A stretch of 39,439 bases of DNA from an uncultured Granulosicoccaceae bacterium (GCA_938035945.1 CALHOU010000011.1:1-39439), one strand, 5' to 3'; counted from the first letter of the stretch, positions 15,582-25,226 are shown. Program-made: numbers and translations. Notes: generated by a model not told the origin, from the letters alone.

Positions 15582-17447
15582 ATGAAACACACGGACGCGT
15601 TAGACATTCTACAAACCATCTACGGCTACGATAAGTTCCGACCCCAACAAGCGCGCATTATTGATACGGTTATCGATGGTGATGATGCCCTGGTGCTAAT
15701 GCCAACGGGCGGCGGAAAGTCATTGTGCTATCAGGTGCCGGCGTTGGTGCGCGAAGGTACCGGTATTGTTATCTCGCCTTTGATTGCACTAATGCAAGAC
15801 CAGGTGGATGCACTGAAAGCACTCAACTTAAATGCAGCTTTTATCAACTCGTCAATGACGGCCGCAGATGTGGCGCGAACAGAAGACGAGCTCATCCGCG
15901 GCGATATTGATCTGCTTTATGTGGCGCCAGAGCGTTTGCTTATGGATTCCATGCTCTCTTTACTTGATCAGTGTCAGCTGGCGCTATTCGCCATTGATGA
16001 AGCGCATTGCGTGTCTCAATGGGGTCATGATTTTCGTAAAGAATATATGGGGCTAAACGTGTTACACGAACGTTTTCCTGCCGTGCCGCGCATTGCGTTA
16101 ACAGCAACGGCTGATCAACGCACAAGAGATGAAATTGTTGGCAACCTTGATCTGGGCAATGCGGCGCAATTTATCAGTAGCTTTGATCGACCCAATATTC
16201 GATATGCCATCAGTGAAGAAGGCAATGCGCGCGATTCCTTGCTGAATTTTTTAGATGAACACCATGATGGTGATGCTGGCATCGTGTATTGCTTGTCGCG
16301 CAAGAAAGTCGAGGACACAGCGGCCTGGTTGTGCAAACAAGGTCGTAAAGCTGTGCCATACCACGCTGGTTTGGATGCTGGAACGCGCGCTGAGCACCAG
16401 AGTCGATTCTTGCGCGAAGAAGGCATAATTGTTGTCGCCACCATTGCTTTTGGTATGGGCATTGATAAACCGGATGTGCGTTTTGTTGCGCATTTAAATT
16501 TGCCAAAAAGCATTGAAGCCTATTACCAAGAGACGGGTCGCGCCGGGCGCGATGGAATGCCGGCGAATGCGTGGATGTCGTATGGTTTGCAAGATGTGAT
16601 TAATTTGCGTTCCATGATGCAAGAGTCGGATGCTGATGAGCAGCACAAGCGGGTTGAATACCATAAGTTAGAATCCATGCTCGGGTTGGCCGAATTGAGT
16701 ACGTGTCGACGGCAGGCCTTGCTTGCGTACTTCGATGATGAACTGCCTAAAGCCTGTGGCAACTGTGATAACTGCCTTAATCCGCCCGTCACTTGGGATG
16801 CGACCGAATCTGCACAGAAAGCACTGTCGTGTTGTTATCGAACCGGTCAGCGTTTTGGCGTTAATTACTTGATTGATGTGTTGTTGGGTAAAGACGCCGA
16901 AAGAATAAAAAGCTTCGGTCACGATAAGCAAACCACGTTTGGTATAGGCGCCGATAAAAGTGCGGCTGAGTGGCGTTCTTTATATCGTCAGCTCATTGCA
17001 AAGGGTTTGCTCAGTGTTGATGTAGGCGGGCACGGCTCAGTCATGTTAACCGAACAGGCCAGGCCCATTCTGCGTGGTGAACGCACGCTTGAGCTGCGTC
17101 AAATAAAGCATCGAGCGGGTGGTGCGAAAAAGAAGAAGCGTGCGCACGCCGAGCACATTGCACAAGCTGATCGCCCGCTATGGGAGAGGTTACGGGCACT
17201 GCGAACATCGCTTAGCGATGGAAAACCTGCCTACCTTGTGTTCAGCGACAGTACCTTGATCGATATGGTTGATCAAAAGCCAATGTCGCACGACCAATTG
17301 TCTGCTGTGTCGGGCGTTGGTAAGCACAAGCTAGAAAAGTACGGCGATGCATTTATTGGTGCGATCAAAGAACACGAAATGTTTGCCGACTACGATGCTG
17401 ATCTTGATCAAAGCGAATACAGCGATGAAGTGTCGGCGACTGAATGA
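15582..17447 (+). CDS. recQ: ATP-dependent DNA helicase RecQ
   Basis: RecQ is a 3'-5' superfamily 2 helicase for recombination and stalled-fork repair. The 621-residue protein has all expected parts. The Q-motif region is YDKFRPQQ, Walker A is [12 protein letters not shown] (~41-51) and DEAH is at 139-142 in [18 protein letters not shown]. The aromatic-rich loop follows directly. [18 protein letters not shown] and [12 protein letters not shown] are motifs V and VI. The zinc cysteines are in [11 protein letters not shown] and CGNCDNC, then comes a winged-helix RQC domain and an HRDC domain ([20 protein letters not shown] and [18 protein letters not shown]). Length is normal and the frame intact. 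GAGG precedes the start. Confidence 0.97.
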   Translation: MKHTDALDILQTIYGYDKFRPQQARIIDTVIDGDDALVLMPTGGGKSLCYQVPALVREGTGIVISPLIALMQDQVDALKALNLNAAFINSSMTAADVARTEDELIRGDIDLLYVAPERLLMDSMLSLLDQCQLALFAIDEAHCVSQWGHDFRKEYMGLNVLHERFPAVPRIALTATADQRTRDEIVGNLDLGNAAQFISSFDRPNIRYAISEEGNARDSLLNFLDEHHDGDAGIVYCLSRKKVEDTAAWLCKQGRKAVPYHAGLDAGTRAEHQSRFLREEGIIVVATIAFGMGIDKPDVRFVAHLNLPKSIEAYYQETGRAGRDGMPANAWMSYGLQDVINLRSMMQESDADEQHKRVEYHKLESMLGLAELSTCRRQALLAYFDDELPKACGNCDNCLNPPVTWDATESAQKALSCCYRTGQRFGVNYLIDVLLGKDAERIKSFGHDKQTTFGIGADKSAAEWRSLYRQLIAKGLLSVDVGGHGSVMLTEQARPILRGERTLELRQIKHRAGGAKKKKRAHAEHIAQADRPLWERLRALRTSLSDGKPAYLVFSDSTLIDMVDQKPMSHDQLSAVSGVGKHKLEKYGDAFIGAIKEHEMFADYDADLDQSEYSDEVSATE

Positions 17448-17474
17448 GTTGGCTGATGGCGTTGGTTAAATAGC

Positions 17475-17765
17475 TTAGTGCAGCGTGTCGTTGGTATCGC
17501 GTTTCGAATAACGCACTTCACGTTCAAGTAATGTACCTTCTGGCGAGTAACGTTCCCAACCGAGCTGTGCCCTATAGGGTGGCAGCTTAGCTTGGTTGCT
17601 CCAACTTCTGTAGCGAGCAACCACGCGCTTTTGATCATCTTGCTCTACGTACCAGCATGTCTCGTAGTGGGTTTGATCTTTCTCGACGTGGCTGTGGTTT
17701 TGTTGTTTAAGCGAATGTTCAGGGTTTATATCAAACCTGATAACGATGTCTTCGAGCGATTCCAT
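17475..17765 (-). CDS. Conserved-looking small hypothetical protein
   Basis: The 96-residue protein is charged and rich in Arg, Glu and aromatics (ETCWYVEQDDQKRVVARYRS, RAQLGWERYSPEGTLLEREVRYS). It has no signal peptide or membrane helix. Composition and length suggest a real cytoplasmic protein of unknown function. Evidence against is the weak SD. It converges on recQ with a 27-bp gap and no visible terminator hairpin. Confidence 0.5.
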   Translation of the reverse strand: MESLEDIVIRFDINPEHSLKQQNHSHVEKDQTHYETCWYVEQDDQKRVVARYRSWSNQAKLPPYRAQLGWERYSPEGTLLEREVRYSKRDTNDTLH

Positions 17766-17869
17766 AAGTTTAAAAACCGTGCCGGATAGTCTTTATCCAA
17801 GCGTAATGGATTTGCGTTTTAATTGGTTTGCGTTTCGCCACAGCTTGCCTCCTGGGCCTGCCGATCAGT

Positions 17870-18901
17870 TCACGCTTCGCGCTGTTTAACGGTAGGTCCA
17901 TGACCCAAACGTTCCTGTTTGAGAAGCCAGTTGTCTATGTATTGATGTATGGGAATACTGGCAGTCAAGCACACCACAAGGGATATTAAAACGAACAGGA
18001 TCGCGGCTGTAAAATCATCACCCAGAATAGGCGGAAGTACGATGCGAAGTAATCCAAGCACAAAGATGTGCGACAGGTATAAAGCGTATGACGCATCACC
18101 AAGCAGTATGCCAAAACCGTTTTCGGGAAGCTTTATAAACAAGGTACCAGCGACGACCATCGTTGCCGGAATACCGTAGGTCACGATGCCAGGTAGATCG
18201 AGTGCGGCTAAAGCCACATTTTGTGAATGCATGATTAAAAGTGCGAATCCGACGATCAGCAATATTGCACCAAGCCAGGAAGGCAATCTGAATCCACGCT
18301 GCCATGCATAGGCCAGCAGCATTCCGAAAATGAATTCGAACACGACAGTATCAGTAAAGAACTCAGACAGGGCACCGTTCGAATTTAACGCATGCGCCAA
18401 CACAAACACGGCGATGATGACGACACTGATAATCCATAAGCGATACTTTTGCGCAGCGAATAAGGACAGTGCAAATACGGCATAGAAATACATTTCGTAG
18501 TTGAGCGACCAGCCGGGTGCAACGATCGGCCATACTTCGCCTGGGTGTGCGTCGCTAAAATGCGGGATGAAAAACAGGCTCTGAATCAGCGCTTCGACTC
18601 TTAGTTCGGTGTTTGCAAATACCGATGGCAGAATCAGAAAGATGACAGCCATCAATAGAGTAAAAAACCAATAGAGTGGGGCAACTCTACGGATACGATT
18701 GGCAATAAAAGCCTTTGGCGTATGATGCGGCTTCGAGATGTACAGCATGATGAAGCCGGAGATAACGAAAAATATGTCTACACCGAAACTACCAAACTCC
18801 ATCAGCTGCGCGCGATACGCGGGCACCTGAATGCAAGCGTGGCTGTAGACAACCACGAGCGCCGCGATTGCGCGCAGGTATTGCAAAGAGTGCAGTCTCA
18901 T
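17870..18901 (-). CDS. Acyltransferase 3 family membrane protein
   Basis: The 343-residue integral membrane protein starts MRLHSLQYLRAIAALVVVYS, a typical Acyltransferase-3 (OafA/YrhL-type) opening with an LRAIAALxVVxxH motif (here YSHACIQ). About ten hydrophobic helices follow. GVDIFFVISGFIMLYISK is the conserved helix-2 block and APLYWFFTLLMAV a later one. These proteins O-acylate sugars of surface polysaccharides or glycolipids. The substrate is unknown. No SGNH C-terminal domain is fused. The gene is not obviously in an operon. Confidence 0.85.
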   Translation of the reverse strand: MRLHSLQYLRAIAALVVVYSHACIQVPAYRAQLMEFGSFGVDIFFVISGFIMLYISKPHHTPKAFIANRIRRVAPLYWFFTLLMAVIFLILPSVFANTELRVEALIQSLFFIPHFSDAHPGEVWPIVAPGWSLNYEMYFYAVFALSLFAAQKYRLWIISVVIIAVFVLAHALNSNGALSEFFTDTVVFEFIFGMLLAYAWQRGFRLPSWLGAILLIVGFALLIMHSQNVALAALDLPGIVTYGIPATMVVAGTLFIKLPENGFGILLGDASYALYLSHIFVLGLLRIVLPPILGDDFTAAILFVLISLVVCLTASIPIHQYIDNWLLKQERLGHGPTVKQREA

Positions 18902-19029
18902 TCGAGTTTTGTTTCGCCATTATTATCTGCTTTAACGTTAAAGCAGCATCATTTTATAGCACTTGAACGGGACGGTAACCGTTCTTATAGCAACGGTCAT
19001 GTGAGTTTTTACCTCAATTGTCAATTCGA

Positions 19030-20139
19030 TCATTTTTCGGCAAAAATACCGCGCTGAATTTGATCTGCTTCAATTGATTCAAACAGCGCTTTGAAGTTTC
19101 CCTCCCCAAAGCCGTCGTCGCCCTTACGCTGTATAAATTCGAAAAAAATTGGGCCAATGACGGTCTTTGAAAAGATTTGCAACAAAACTTTTGTCATTCC
19201 ACCATCAACGACACCTTCGCCATCGATCAAAATGCTGTTTTGTTGCAAACGCTCCACCGACTCTCCATGGTTAGGTAGACGCGCATCAATACCCCTGTAA
19301 TAGGTATCGGGAGGTGCGGGCATGAACTCAAGCCCATTTTTGCGTAAATGCTCGACTGACGCATGAATATCGTGACATCCGCAGGCAATGTGTTGAATGC
19401 CTTCGCCGTTGTATTTCTTCAAATATTCCTCAATCTGGCTTTTATCGTCCCTAGATTCATTGATCGGGATGCGAATTCGGCCGCAAGCGCTGGTTAAAGC
19501 GCGCGAAAAAAGCCCGGAATGGCGCCCTTCAATATCGAAAAAACGAATTTCTTTAAACCCGAACAGGCGGCAGTAGAAATCTGTCCAGATGTCCATATTG
19601 CCGCGAATAACGTTGTGGGTCAGGTGATCGAGGTAGTACAGGCCAACGCCTTCAGGCTCAGGGTTGCGCTCGCCCAGCCAGTCGAAGTCGATATCGTATA
19701 TCGAGCCTTTATCATCGAATTGATCAACGAAATACAGGTGACTTCCACCAATACCTTCAACGCCTTTTAAATCGAGCTCACCGGCATTCGCGGGTACGGT
19801 GATTGGTTTTGCACCATTGTCTAAGGCGTGCTGCATGGCCTGTTCTGCATCTGCCACGCGCCAAGCCATAGCGCAAGCACAAGGCCCATGCTGTTGCGCG
19901 AAGTGCGCTGCGAAACTGTCAATTTCAGCATTAATTAAGTAGTTAACCGCACCTTGTCTGTACAAAGAAACCGATTTGGTTTTGTGCTGAGCAACTTTCT
20001 CAAACCCCATGGTTTCGAACAAACTAGCCAGCTCGGCAGGTTCTGGGTGCGCGAACTCAATGAATTCAAATCCAGCGGTGCCGATGGGGTTGGTGTCGGT
20101 TATCTTCGCCTCGATATTGTGATGTGGATAAGGACCCAT
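19030..20139 (-). CDS. hppD: 4-hydroxyphenylpyruvate dioxygenase
   Basis: It converts 4-hydroxyphenylpyruvate and O2 to homogentisate, the second step of tyrosine breakdown. The 369-residue length and two vicinal-oxygen-chelate domains are typical. The Fe(II) ligands are in place: His172 (LDHLTHNV), His250 (GIQHIAC) and Glu334 (IFFEFIQRKGDDGFGEGNFK, the C-terminal signature). PPDTYYRGIDARLPNHGE is also conserved. GGAG lies 8 bp before the ATG. It is divergent from an Lrp/AsnC-type gene. No hmgA or maiA/fahA neighbour is in the window, so the rest of the pathway is elsewhere. Confidence 0.96.
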   Translation of the reverse strand: MGPYPHHNIEAKITDTNPIGTAGFEFIEFAHPEPAELASLFETMGFEKVAQHKTKSVSLYRQGAVNYLINAEIDSFAAHFAQQHGPCACAMAWRVADAEQAMQHALDNGAKPITVPANAGELDLKGVEGIGGSHLYFVDQFDDKGSIYDIDFDWLGERNPEPEGVGLYYLDHLTHNVIRGNMDIWTDFYCRLFGFKEIRFFDIEGRHSGLFSRALTSACGRIRIPINESRDDKSQIEEYLKKYNGEGIQHIACGCHDIHASVEHLRKNGLEFMPAPPDTYYRGIDARLPNHGESVERLQQNSILIDGEGVVDGGMTKVLLQIFSKTVIGPIFFEFIQRKGDDGFGEGNFKALFESIEADQIQRGIFAEK

Positions 20140-20220
20140 GATCTGTGCTCCAGTGCTTTTTACATAAGTTTAGTGCTGAAATCGATCAAAAATCGTGTGA
20201 AATTTGCTTTCTCAGACTCT

Positions 20221-20243
20221 TTTATGCATGAAATATGCGTAAA
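20221..20243. promoter_or_regulatory. Imperfect inverted repeat between hppD and lrp-like gene
   Basis: TTTATGCAT (20221-20229) and ATGCGTAAA (20235-20243) form an inverted repeat with 8 of 9 positions matching and a 5-bp spacer, in the 175-bp divergent promoter region. Size and AT-rich character fit an Lrp/AsnC-type operator, here for the neighbouring regulator. Confidence 0.4.
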
Positions 20244-20314
20244 TCAAGTAAAGAGTACGCTAATTGTGTGTAACCACCACTTTCAATCATCAATTTGCTT
20301 GGGAAAACCTCGCC

Positions 20315-20800
20315 TTGAACAAACAATCCACAGATACATTGGTTATTGATAATTTAGACAAAAAAATTCTACGCGTGCTTCAACGTTCGGCGGTGGATAG
20401 TAACGCGGCAATAGGGGAGCATATTGGCTTGTCTGCATCCCAAGTGTCGCGACGACGTCAAAAGCTCGAAGAGAACGGCGCTATATCGGGTTATCGTGCG
20501 GTATTGAATCCAAAAGTCTTGGGGTTCACGCTCGACGCGATTATCAGAATCAAATTAGCCACCCACAGTGAAACAAGCGCCAAACAATTTCGTGGCTTTG
20601 TGCAAGATTTAGATGAGATCAGATTTGCTTGTGCGATTACGGGAGACGCCGATTACTTGTTGCATGCGCGCGTTGCAGATCTAAACGCGTTATCGACCTT
20701 GATCAATACGCGCCTTCTTGCGCACAAATTGGTAGCGGAGGTGCGATCAGACGTTGTGCTCGACATCATTAAAGACGATGCCGAGCTTGCGATTATTTAA
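20315..20800 (+). CDS. Lrp/AsnC family transcriptional regulator
   Basis: The 161-residue protein has an N-terminal winged helix-turn-helix (IDNLDKKILRVLQR, GEHIGLSASQVSRRRQKLEE, GAISGYRAVLNPKVLGF) and a C-terminal RAM/AsnC effector domain (ITGDADYLLHARVADLNAL, the ligand-pocket signature). It is probably an octamer or dimer that responds to an amino acid. The divergent placement next to hppD suggests control of tyrosine catabolism. There is no ATG in frame. I chose TTG 20315 (LNKQSTDTLVIDNLD); an upstream TTG at 20264 would add 17 residues. Confidence 0.85.
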   Translation: MNKQSTDTLVIDNLDKKILRVLQRSAVDSNAAIGEHIGLSASQVSRRRQKLEENGAISGYRAVLNPKVLGFTLDAIIRIKLATHSETSAKQFRGFVQDLDEIRFACAITGDADYLLHARVADLNALSTLINTRLLAHKLVAEVRSDVVLDIIKDDAELAII

Positions 20801-20808
20801 TCGTTAAT

Positions 20809-22179
20809 TTATGGATTTGCGGCTGCACGTTTTAGTGCGTCGTAGTAGCGTTGACCGATGGTGCGCAGGGCACGAGCACCGTAATGAATACAGTTGGAGT
20901 TGCCGCATGGGTAGCCATTGGCAGGTGTTAAGTCTTCAGTTGTCGTTAGTGCGGCGTGAGAGATTTTGCTTGGCAAGGTTTTATGCGCATCGTCTATGGC
21001 TTGTTTTTCAGTCCAGAATTCGGATAGATCACCTCGATCATCAATACCTCGAGACATAGTGCCAAGAACGAACGGGATGTTCGCATCTGCACGACGTAAA
21101 TCGCCGCCGCGCAAGTCTGGGTTTATCTGGACTCGAAGCTCTTGTGCTAAGCGCTCAAGATTGGCCAAGTAATCATAAGCGCAACGATCATTGGCATCCG
21201 ATTCGCCCTGATGCCACAGTATGCCGCGCAAAATTCCGCCGGTTTCATTGATTGCAATATTGGTTCGCGCAACCGCTCGATCAAACAACCAGGTGTTGCC
21301 TAAGTTTGGGTTGCTGGTGTCTTGCGCGTTCCACTGCCCAATAGGGCCATCCTGGTTTTCACAAAATGCAGAACCTGACCAAGCTGCAGGGACCAGTACG
21401 ATATTAGCGCTGGTATCTTGCAGGGCCATTTTCGCAAAACTTAATCCCATGCCGATATAAGAGCGATCTTTTGTGCTGGTATTCGATGGGTCATCGATGG
21501 GTATATGTAATGGGTCTTCCGCTTGCACAATCACACTAGACTCAATCACGTTGGTTGAGCGTGCTGTAAATGCATCGCGATCAGTGAATACTTCCCACTG
21601 ATCGTTTTTAGTGACGTTTAATTGAAATATGCGTGGATGTGGTTCGTCTGGGCCGCCTAGCTCAGCTAACTTTGTTCCATCACCACTAAAGCCAACCATG
21701 TTGCTTTGGCCAATGAGTAAATAGATATCGGGTGCAGCCGTTGGACGCACATTTATCTGTACCATGATGCGCGCTGAATCTTCTCCATCATTGGCGTCAA
21801 TGAAAAAAGTACGTTGAGCTTCGCTGATTGGCAAGTCATCAATAGATAACTTAACGGTAAAACTGCCAACGCTTTGGCTTGAGTCTAGTTGCGCTTCAGA
21901 TGCATCGATAGTGATGAGTCGATCATCCATATCGTTTGCGCCTGACATGCTCATGGCGATGGGTTTGTTGTGTCCATCAACACGATTTAAAACCACAGGA
22001 ATGGTCACACCGTTTGGATCACCTTCGTCAAGCACAACGGGTGCAATCGACTGTAGCGTGAACATGCCAGTGCTAGTGCCACCGGGTGCGATTTCGTTGT
22101 CGCCGGAGCACGCACTCAAAGCAAACAACGCAATGGCGGTGATCAGCGAACGAATTGGATTTAACTTTAATAACGTCAT
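20809..22179 (-). CDS. Lipoprotein SASA-type carbohydrate esterase, paralogue 1
   Basis: The 456-residue protein has a signal peptide ending LFALSAC (lipidated Cys24), an Ig-like domain (~40-145) and a SASA esterase domain. The nucleophile motif is LLIGQSNMVGF (Ser159) and the oxyanion/support motif is ILWHQGESDAN (His323). SASA enzymes remove O-acetyl groups from sugars such as sialic acid or xylan. The C-terminal block V reads NCIHYGARAL, where the usual DxxH has Asn instead of Asp. That would weaken the catalytic relay unless another acid serves. I took the ATG at 22179 because the 40 residues upstream lack signal-peptide character. It is a tandem duplicate of its neighbour. Confidence 0.8.
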   Translation of the reverse strand: MTLLKLNPIRSLITAIALFALSACSGDNEIAPGGTSTGMFTLQSIAPVVLDEGDPNGVTIPVVLNRVDGHNKPIAMSMSGANDMDDRLITIDASEAQLDSSQSVGSFTVKLSIDDLPISEAQRTFFIDANDGEDSARIMVQINVRPTAAPDIYLLIGQSNMVGFSGDGTKLAELGGPDEPHPRIFQLNVTKNDQWEVFTDRDAFTARSTNVIESSVIVQAEDPLHIPIDDPSNTSTKDRSYIGMGLSFAKMALQDTSANIVLVPAAWSGSAFCENQDGPIGQWNAQDTSNPNLGNTWLFDRAVARTNIAINETGGILRGILWHQGESDANDRCAYDYLANLERLAQELRVQINPDLRGGDLRRADANIPFVLGTMSRGIDDRGDLSEFWTEKQAIDDAHKTLPSKISHAALTTTEDLTPANGYPCGNSNCIHYGARALRTIGQRYYDALKRAAANP

Positions 22180-22343
22180 TGATTTATAAATATCGATTTT
22201 GTTGCCGTCCACAAAAAGCGGGCAAACCTCTGAGTGTGTAGCGGCTGACAAACCTGTTGAATCACTCTGGGTAAATAGTAAATGTGAGCCAGTTCGCAAA
22301 ATGGTCTTGTTTAGTCACCGTACTGCCTATGCAAGAATCGTGT

Positions 22344-23759
22344 TTACTGGCCTGCGGCGGCCTCCAGCAGGTAGTCGTAGTAGCGAGAACCCATCAAGCG
22401 GTAGGCCCTTGCACCAAAATGGACGCAATCGTCGTTCTGACCGCATGGGTAGTCGGGTGGCACCAGGTCGTCGTTGTCAACAAAAGCTGTATGCCTGGCT
22501 ACTTGCGTGATGTTCCGGTGCACGCCATCAACGATCAGTCTGCCTTCGTCGTTAGGGTCGTTATAAGGAGGGCCTTTGGACATAGTTCCCACCACAAAAG
22601 GCACATCGGAGTTTTCCCCGCGAGCAATTTGCCCGCGAGCATCTAAGTCGATTCTTGAGCGCATTGCACTGATCATGGCGCGAAGGTTATCTCTGTACAG
22701 CACTGCACAATCTATATCGCTTGCGTCTGCCTCGCCCTGGTGCCATAAAATACCGCGTAAAATGCCATTTGTTTCGCGCAAGGCGAGATTGGTACGGGCA
22801 ACTGCACGATCGAGTAAAAGCGTGCCGCTGAGCTTAGGGTTGTTAGGAGTGGGCGCCGCATTCCAACCTAAAAAGCCTTGAAACGCTGCTCGATCGCGCA
22901 CGCAGAATCCAGTATCAGACCATGCCGCCGGCACGAGATAAACATCCGCCTGCGTATTGGCAACAGCTCGCTTGGCAAAAGACATACCTAATCCGACTCG
23001 GGTACCTAATTTTCCAGACACTCTGGTGTCAAAGCCTTCGTGCAGTGGATCGACCGCTGGGGTTAGTCGAGGGTCAGGTACAGCGATTGCGCTCTCATCA
23101 ACAAAGGAGCTAATACTCTTAAAGTTCTCTCCGTCATTTCCAGTTACGTTGAGCTGCCAAATTCGCTCCTGCTGCGCATCGGCTTGACCTGGCAGAGCTT
23201 CTTTTGCATCGAGCTTGCTAATCCCAACCATGTTGCTTTGTCCAGCCAGTAAATAGACGTCGGGTTTATCAGTCGGTTCAATGTCTAAATTGAGCGTGGC
23301 TGCGCGCTGATTGTTACCGTCGGTACCAAACACTTGTAGCTGCCTTGATTGACGCTGAATTGGCAATGCTGAGTAATTTAAACTCAGTGTGATAGATGCG
23401 CTGTCATTGCCACTGGTAAATTGTGTATTGGAAAATACCCATGTGAGCTTGTCGTCTTGCGGTGTTGGTACTTCGCGCATCGCGACTGTCACTGGTCGGT
23501 CGTAGCCTTCGCTGCGTTGAATTTGTACATTCACCGTCGCTTGTTCACCTTCCACGATGGCGATCGTAGAGCTGGACATGGTCAGTGAAAAAGTACCATT
23601 GGTGTCCTGGTTGTTGTCGTTGCCGGTACTACCACCCGATGTGGTGCCACCGGTGGTGCTTGGTTCGGGTTCTTTTAAATCAGACGAGCAGGCGCTGGCT
23701 AAGCATGCTGTCAGCAGCAACGCAGCAATCAGGCTAAATTGATTTTTCTTGGTTTTCAC
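22344..23759 (-). CDS. Lipoprotein SASA-type carbohydrate esterase, paralogue 2
   Basis: The 471-residue protein repeats the plan of its downstream paralogue: lipobox LASAC (Cys24), a Gly/Thr/Asn linker, an Ig-like domain and a SASA domain. The nucleophile is in YLLAGQSNMVGI, the support motif is ILWHQGEADAS, and block V is intact as DCVHFGARAYRLMG with both Asp and His. So this copy should be active. A GTG at 23757-23759 gives a neat signal peptide (MKTKKNQFSLIAALLL). An ATG at 23801 is the alternative, without SD support. An intergenic gap of 164 bp separates the two copies. Confidence 0.8.
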   Translation of the reverse strand: MKTKKNQFSLIAALLLTACLASACSSDLKEPEPSTTGGTTSGGSTGNDNNQDTNGTFSLTMSSSTIAIVEGEQATVNVQIQRSEGYDRPVTVAMREVPTPQDDKLTWVFSNTQFTSGNDSASITLSLNYSALPIQRQSRQLQVFGTDGNNQRAATLNLDIEPTDKPDVYLLAGQSNMVGISKLDAKEALPGQADAQQERIWQLNVTGNDGENFKSISSFVDESAIAVPDPRLTPAVDPLHEGFDTRVSGKLGTRVGLGMSFAKRAVANTQADVYLVPAAWSDTGFCVRDRAAFQGFLGWNAAPTPNNPKLSGTLLLDRAVARTNLALRETNGILRGILWHQGEADASDIDCAVLYRDNLRAMISAMRSRIDLDARGQIARGENSDVPFVVGTMSKGPPYNDPNDEGRLIVDGVHRNITQVARHTAFVDNDDLVPPDYPCGQNDDCVHFGARAYRLMGSRYYDYLLEAAAGQ

Positions 23760-23954
23760 GACCGGCCCATTTCTCGATAGCGCCTCTGTGGCGCATGGCA
23801 TGTTTCATTACAGCGCGCGAGTGTAGCAGAGGCGGGCTAGGCTTCGCTGGTACAACTACCGCAACTGTCTGCAATTTAACGGATTTATGACAAATTATAG
23901 GAAATGCTGCAGAATTATTGCCCACGTGTTTTCAATAGTTGTGAGGTCTATTCA

Positions 23955-23963
23955 TGGTAAAAT
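23955..23963 (+). promoter_or_regulatory. Possible extended -10 promoter for the antiporter operon
   Basis: TGGTAAAAT (TG-n-TAAAAT) lies 96 bp before the first antiporter gene. The -10 matches 5 of 6 positions and has the extended TGn, but no good -35 is found at the normal distance. Confidence 0.35.
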
Positions 23964-24059
23964 TACCGACCCGTCAGAACTGTGATCTTCTGTGACTCAA
24001 TCGCGTGTTTCGCTGTTCTGTTTTTGTGGGCTTAAATCAACAAATATTAATCGTTCAAA

Positions 24060-24560
24060 ATGCTGACATTTCGACTGGTTGTTACAATGGCGGTGCTGTG
24101 GATGCTGTTGTCTGGTTATTTCAAAGCCCAACTGCTCATACTGGGTGTCATGTCGGTGGCCTTGGTCATCTACCTTGCACACCGCATGGGTGTGTTAACC
24201 CATCGCGGCCATCCGATTTATTTTCGTTTTTTTCATATCTTTAAGTATTGGGCGTGGCTTGCTAAAGAAATTTTGGTGTCCAACATAGATGTTACTAAGC
24301 GCATCTTGTCTCGCCAAATGCCAATCAGACCGACCCTGCGCCGTGTCACCGCTACACCCAAATCTGATATGGGACGCGCAATTTACGCAAATTCAATCAC
24401 GCTGACGCCGGGAACCACGGCGATTAATTTCACACCCGATGGCGATATTCTCGTCCATGCCCTACACGAAGATAGTCTGCACGAGCTTGAAGGTGGTGAA
24501 ATGGCCGAACACATTAAAGATGTTGAGCCGCACTTCAAACCCTTGGAGCCGGCACCTTAA
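24060..24560 (+). CDS. mrpE: Na+/H+ antiporter subunit E
   Basis: The 166-residue MrpE/MnhE protein has two to three N-terminal membrane helices (LTFRLVVTMAVLWMLLSGYF, ILGVMSVALVIYLAHRMGV). It then has the family signature ANSITLTPGTTAINFTPDGD, with LHEDSLHELEGGEMAEHIKD near the end. The soluble tail follows as usual. It is the first gene of the nine-gene run. No strong SD precedes the ATG. MrpE is a structural subunit, not a carrier by itself. Confidence 0.9.
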   Translation: MLTFRLVVTMAVLWMLLSGYFKAQLLILGVMSVALVIYLAHRMGVLTHRGHPIYFRFFHIFKYWAWLAKEILVSNIDVTKRILSRQMPIRPTLRRVTATPKSDMGRAIYANSITLTPGTTAINFTPDGDILVHALHEDSLHELEGGEMAEHIKDVEPHFKPLEPAP

Positions 24561-24842
24561 ATGTTTATTGTCGCGACATTGGCGCTACTCATTACCATGG
24601 TGCTCACTCTATTCAGAGCGCTAATGGGCCCAACGATTTTTGATCGCATTTTGGCGGTCAATTCTTTTGGCACAAAAACCGTTTTGCTGATTGCCGTTTA
24701 TGGTTTCTTGACCGGTCGTCCAGACTTTGTCGATATAGCCTTGGTATACGCGCTCATAAACTACATTGGCACCATCGCTGTATTAAAGTTTTTTGAATAC
24801 GACGATCTTGGAAGCGATGCTTACCAAGAGGACGATTTCTGA
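24561..24842 (+). CDS. mrpF: Na+/H+ antiporter subunit F
   Basis: The 93-residue protein starts directly after the mrpE stop. It has three helices and the MrpF block RALMGPTIFDRILAVNSFGT (the GPtxxDRvlA signature), and ends in an acidic tail. It overlaps mrpG by 1 bp (TGATG). In the complex, MrpF lies beside E and G at one end. Confidence 0.93.
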   Translation: MFIVATLALLITMVLTLFRALMGPTIFDRILAVNSFGTKTVLLIAVYGFLTGRPDFVDIALVYALINYIGTIAVLKFFEYDDLGSDAYQEDDF

Positions 24843-25225
24843 TGTTTGCTTGGCTTATCTGGTTAGTGTCTTGGGGGCTGATTGCCGTCGGTTGTGTTTT
24901 TATTGTTAGTGGCGCGATTGGTCTGATACGTATGCCAGATCTCTACACCCGATTGCATGCAGCGAGCGTGACTGATACAGGTGGTGCAATATTTATAGTG
25001 CTTGGATTAACCCTGCAAGCGTTTTTTGTTTTTGATAATCCGATGGCTGGTATCAAAGTCGTGTTGGTGTTGTTTTTTACGTTATTCACCGCGCCTACCG
25101 CATCCCATGCACTGGCGAAAACGGCATTGCTCTCAGGTCACGTACCCACTGATGGTGAAGGTAAGCCCATACTCGACTCTCCAGAAACAGCACAGCGATT
25201 AGCTAAATCGCGGCCAGAGAAATAA
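24842..25225 (+). CDS. mrpG: Na+/H+ antiporter subunit G
   Basis: The 127-residue protein has three helices. The MrpG signature GAIGLIRMPDLYTRLHAASV is present, followed by TDTGGAIFIVLGL and the final helix VVLVLFFTLFTAPTASHALA. The tail is hydrophilic. It overlaps the previous gene by 1 bp, and the next gene starts 1 bp after its stop. Confidence 0.94.
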   Translation: MFAWLIWLVSWGLIAVGCVFIVSGAIGLIRMPDLYTRLHAASVTDTGGAIFIVLGLTLQAFFVFDNPMAGIKVVLVLFFTLFTAPTASHALAKTALLSGHVPTDGEGKPILDSPETAQRLAKSRPEK

Positions 25226-25226
25226 C

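Noticed and set aside
16115..16513. Long minus-strand frames inside recQ
   Set aside because: Antisense shadows. The plus-strand helicase motifs are complete across the region.
19519..19770. Plus-strand frame inside hppD
   Set aside because: Antisense shadow of a strongly conserved enzyme gene.
20809..23759. Lateral island or mobile element around the tandem esterases
   Set aside because: No integrase, transposase, tRNA, terminal repeats or clear base-composition break was seen.
23941..24059. CRP-like TGTGA motifs upstream of the antiporter operon
   Set aside because: The TGTGA copies are direct rather than inverted and do not fit the CRP palindrome.
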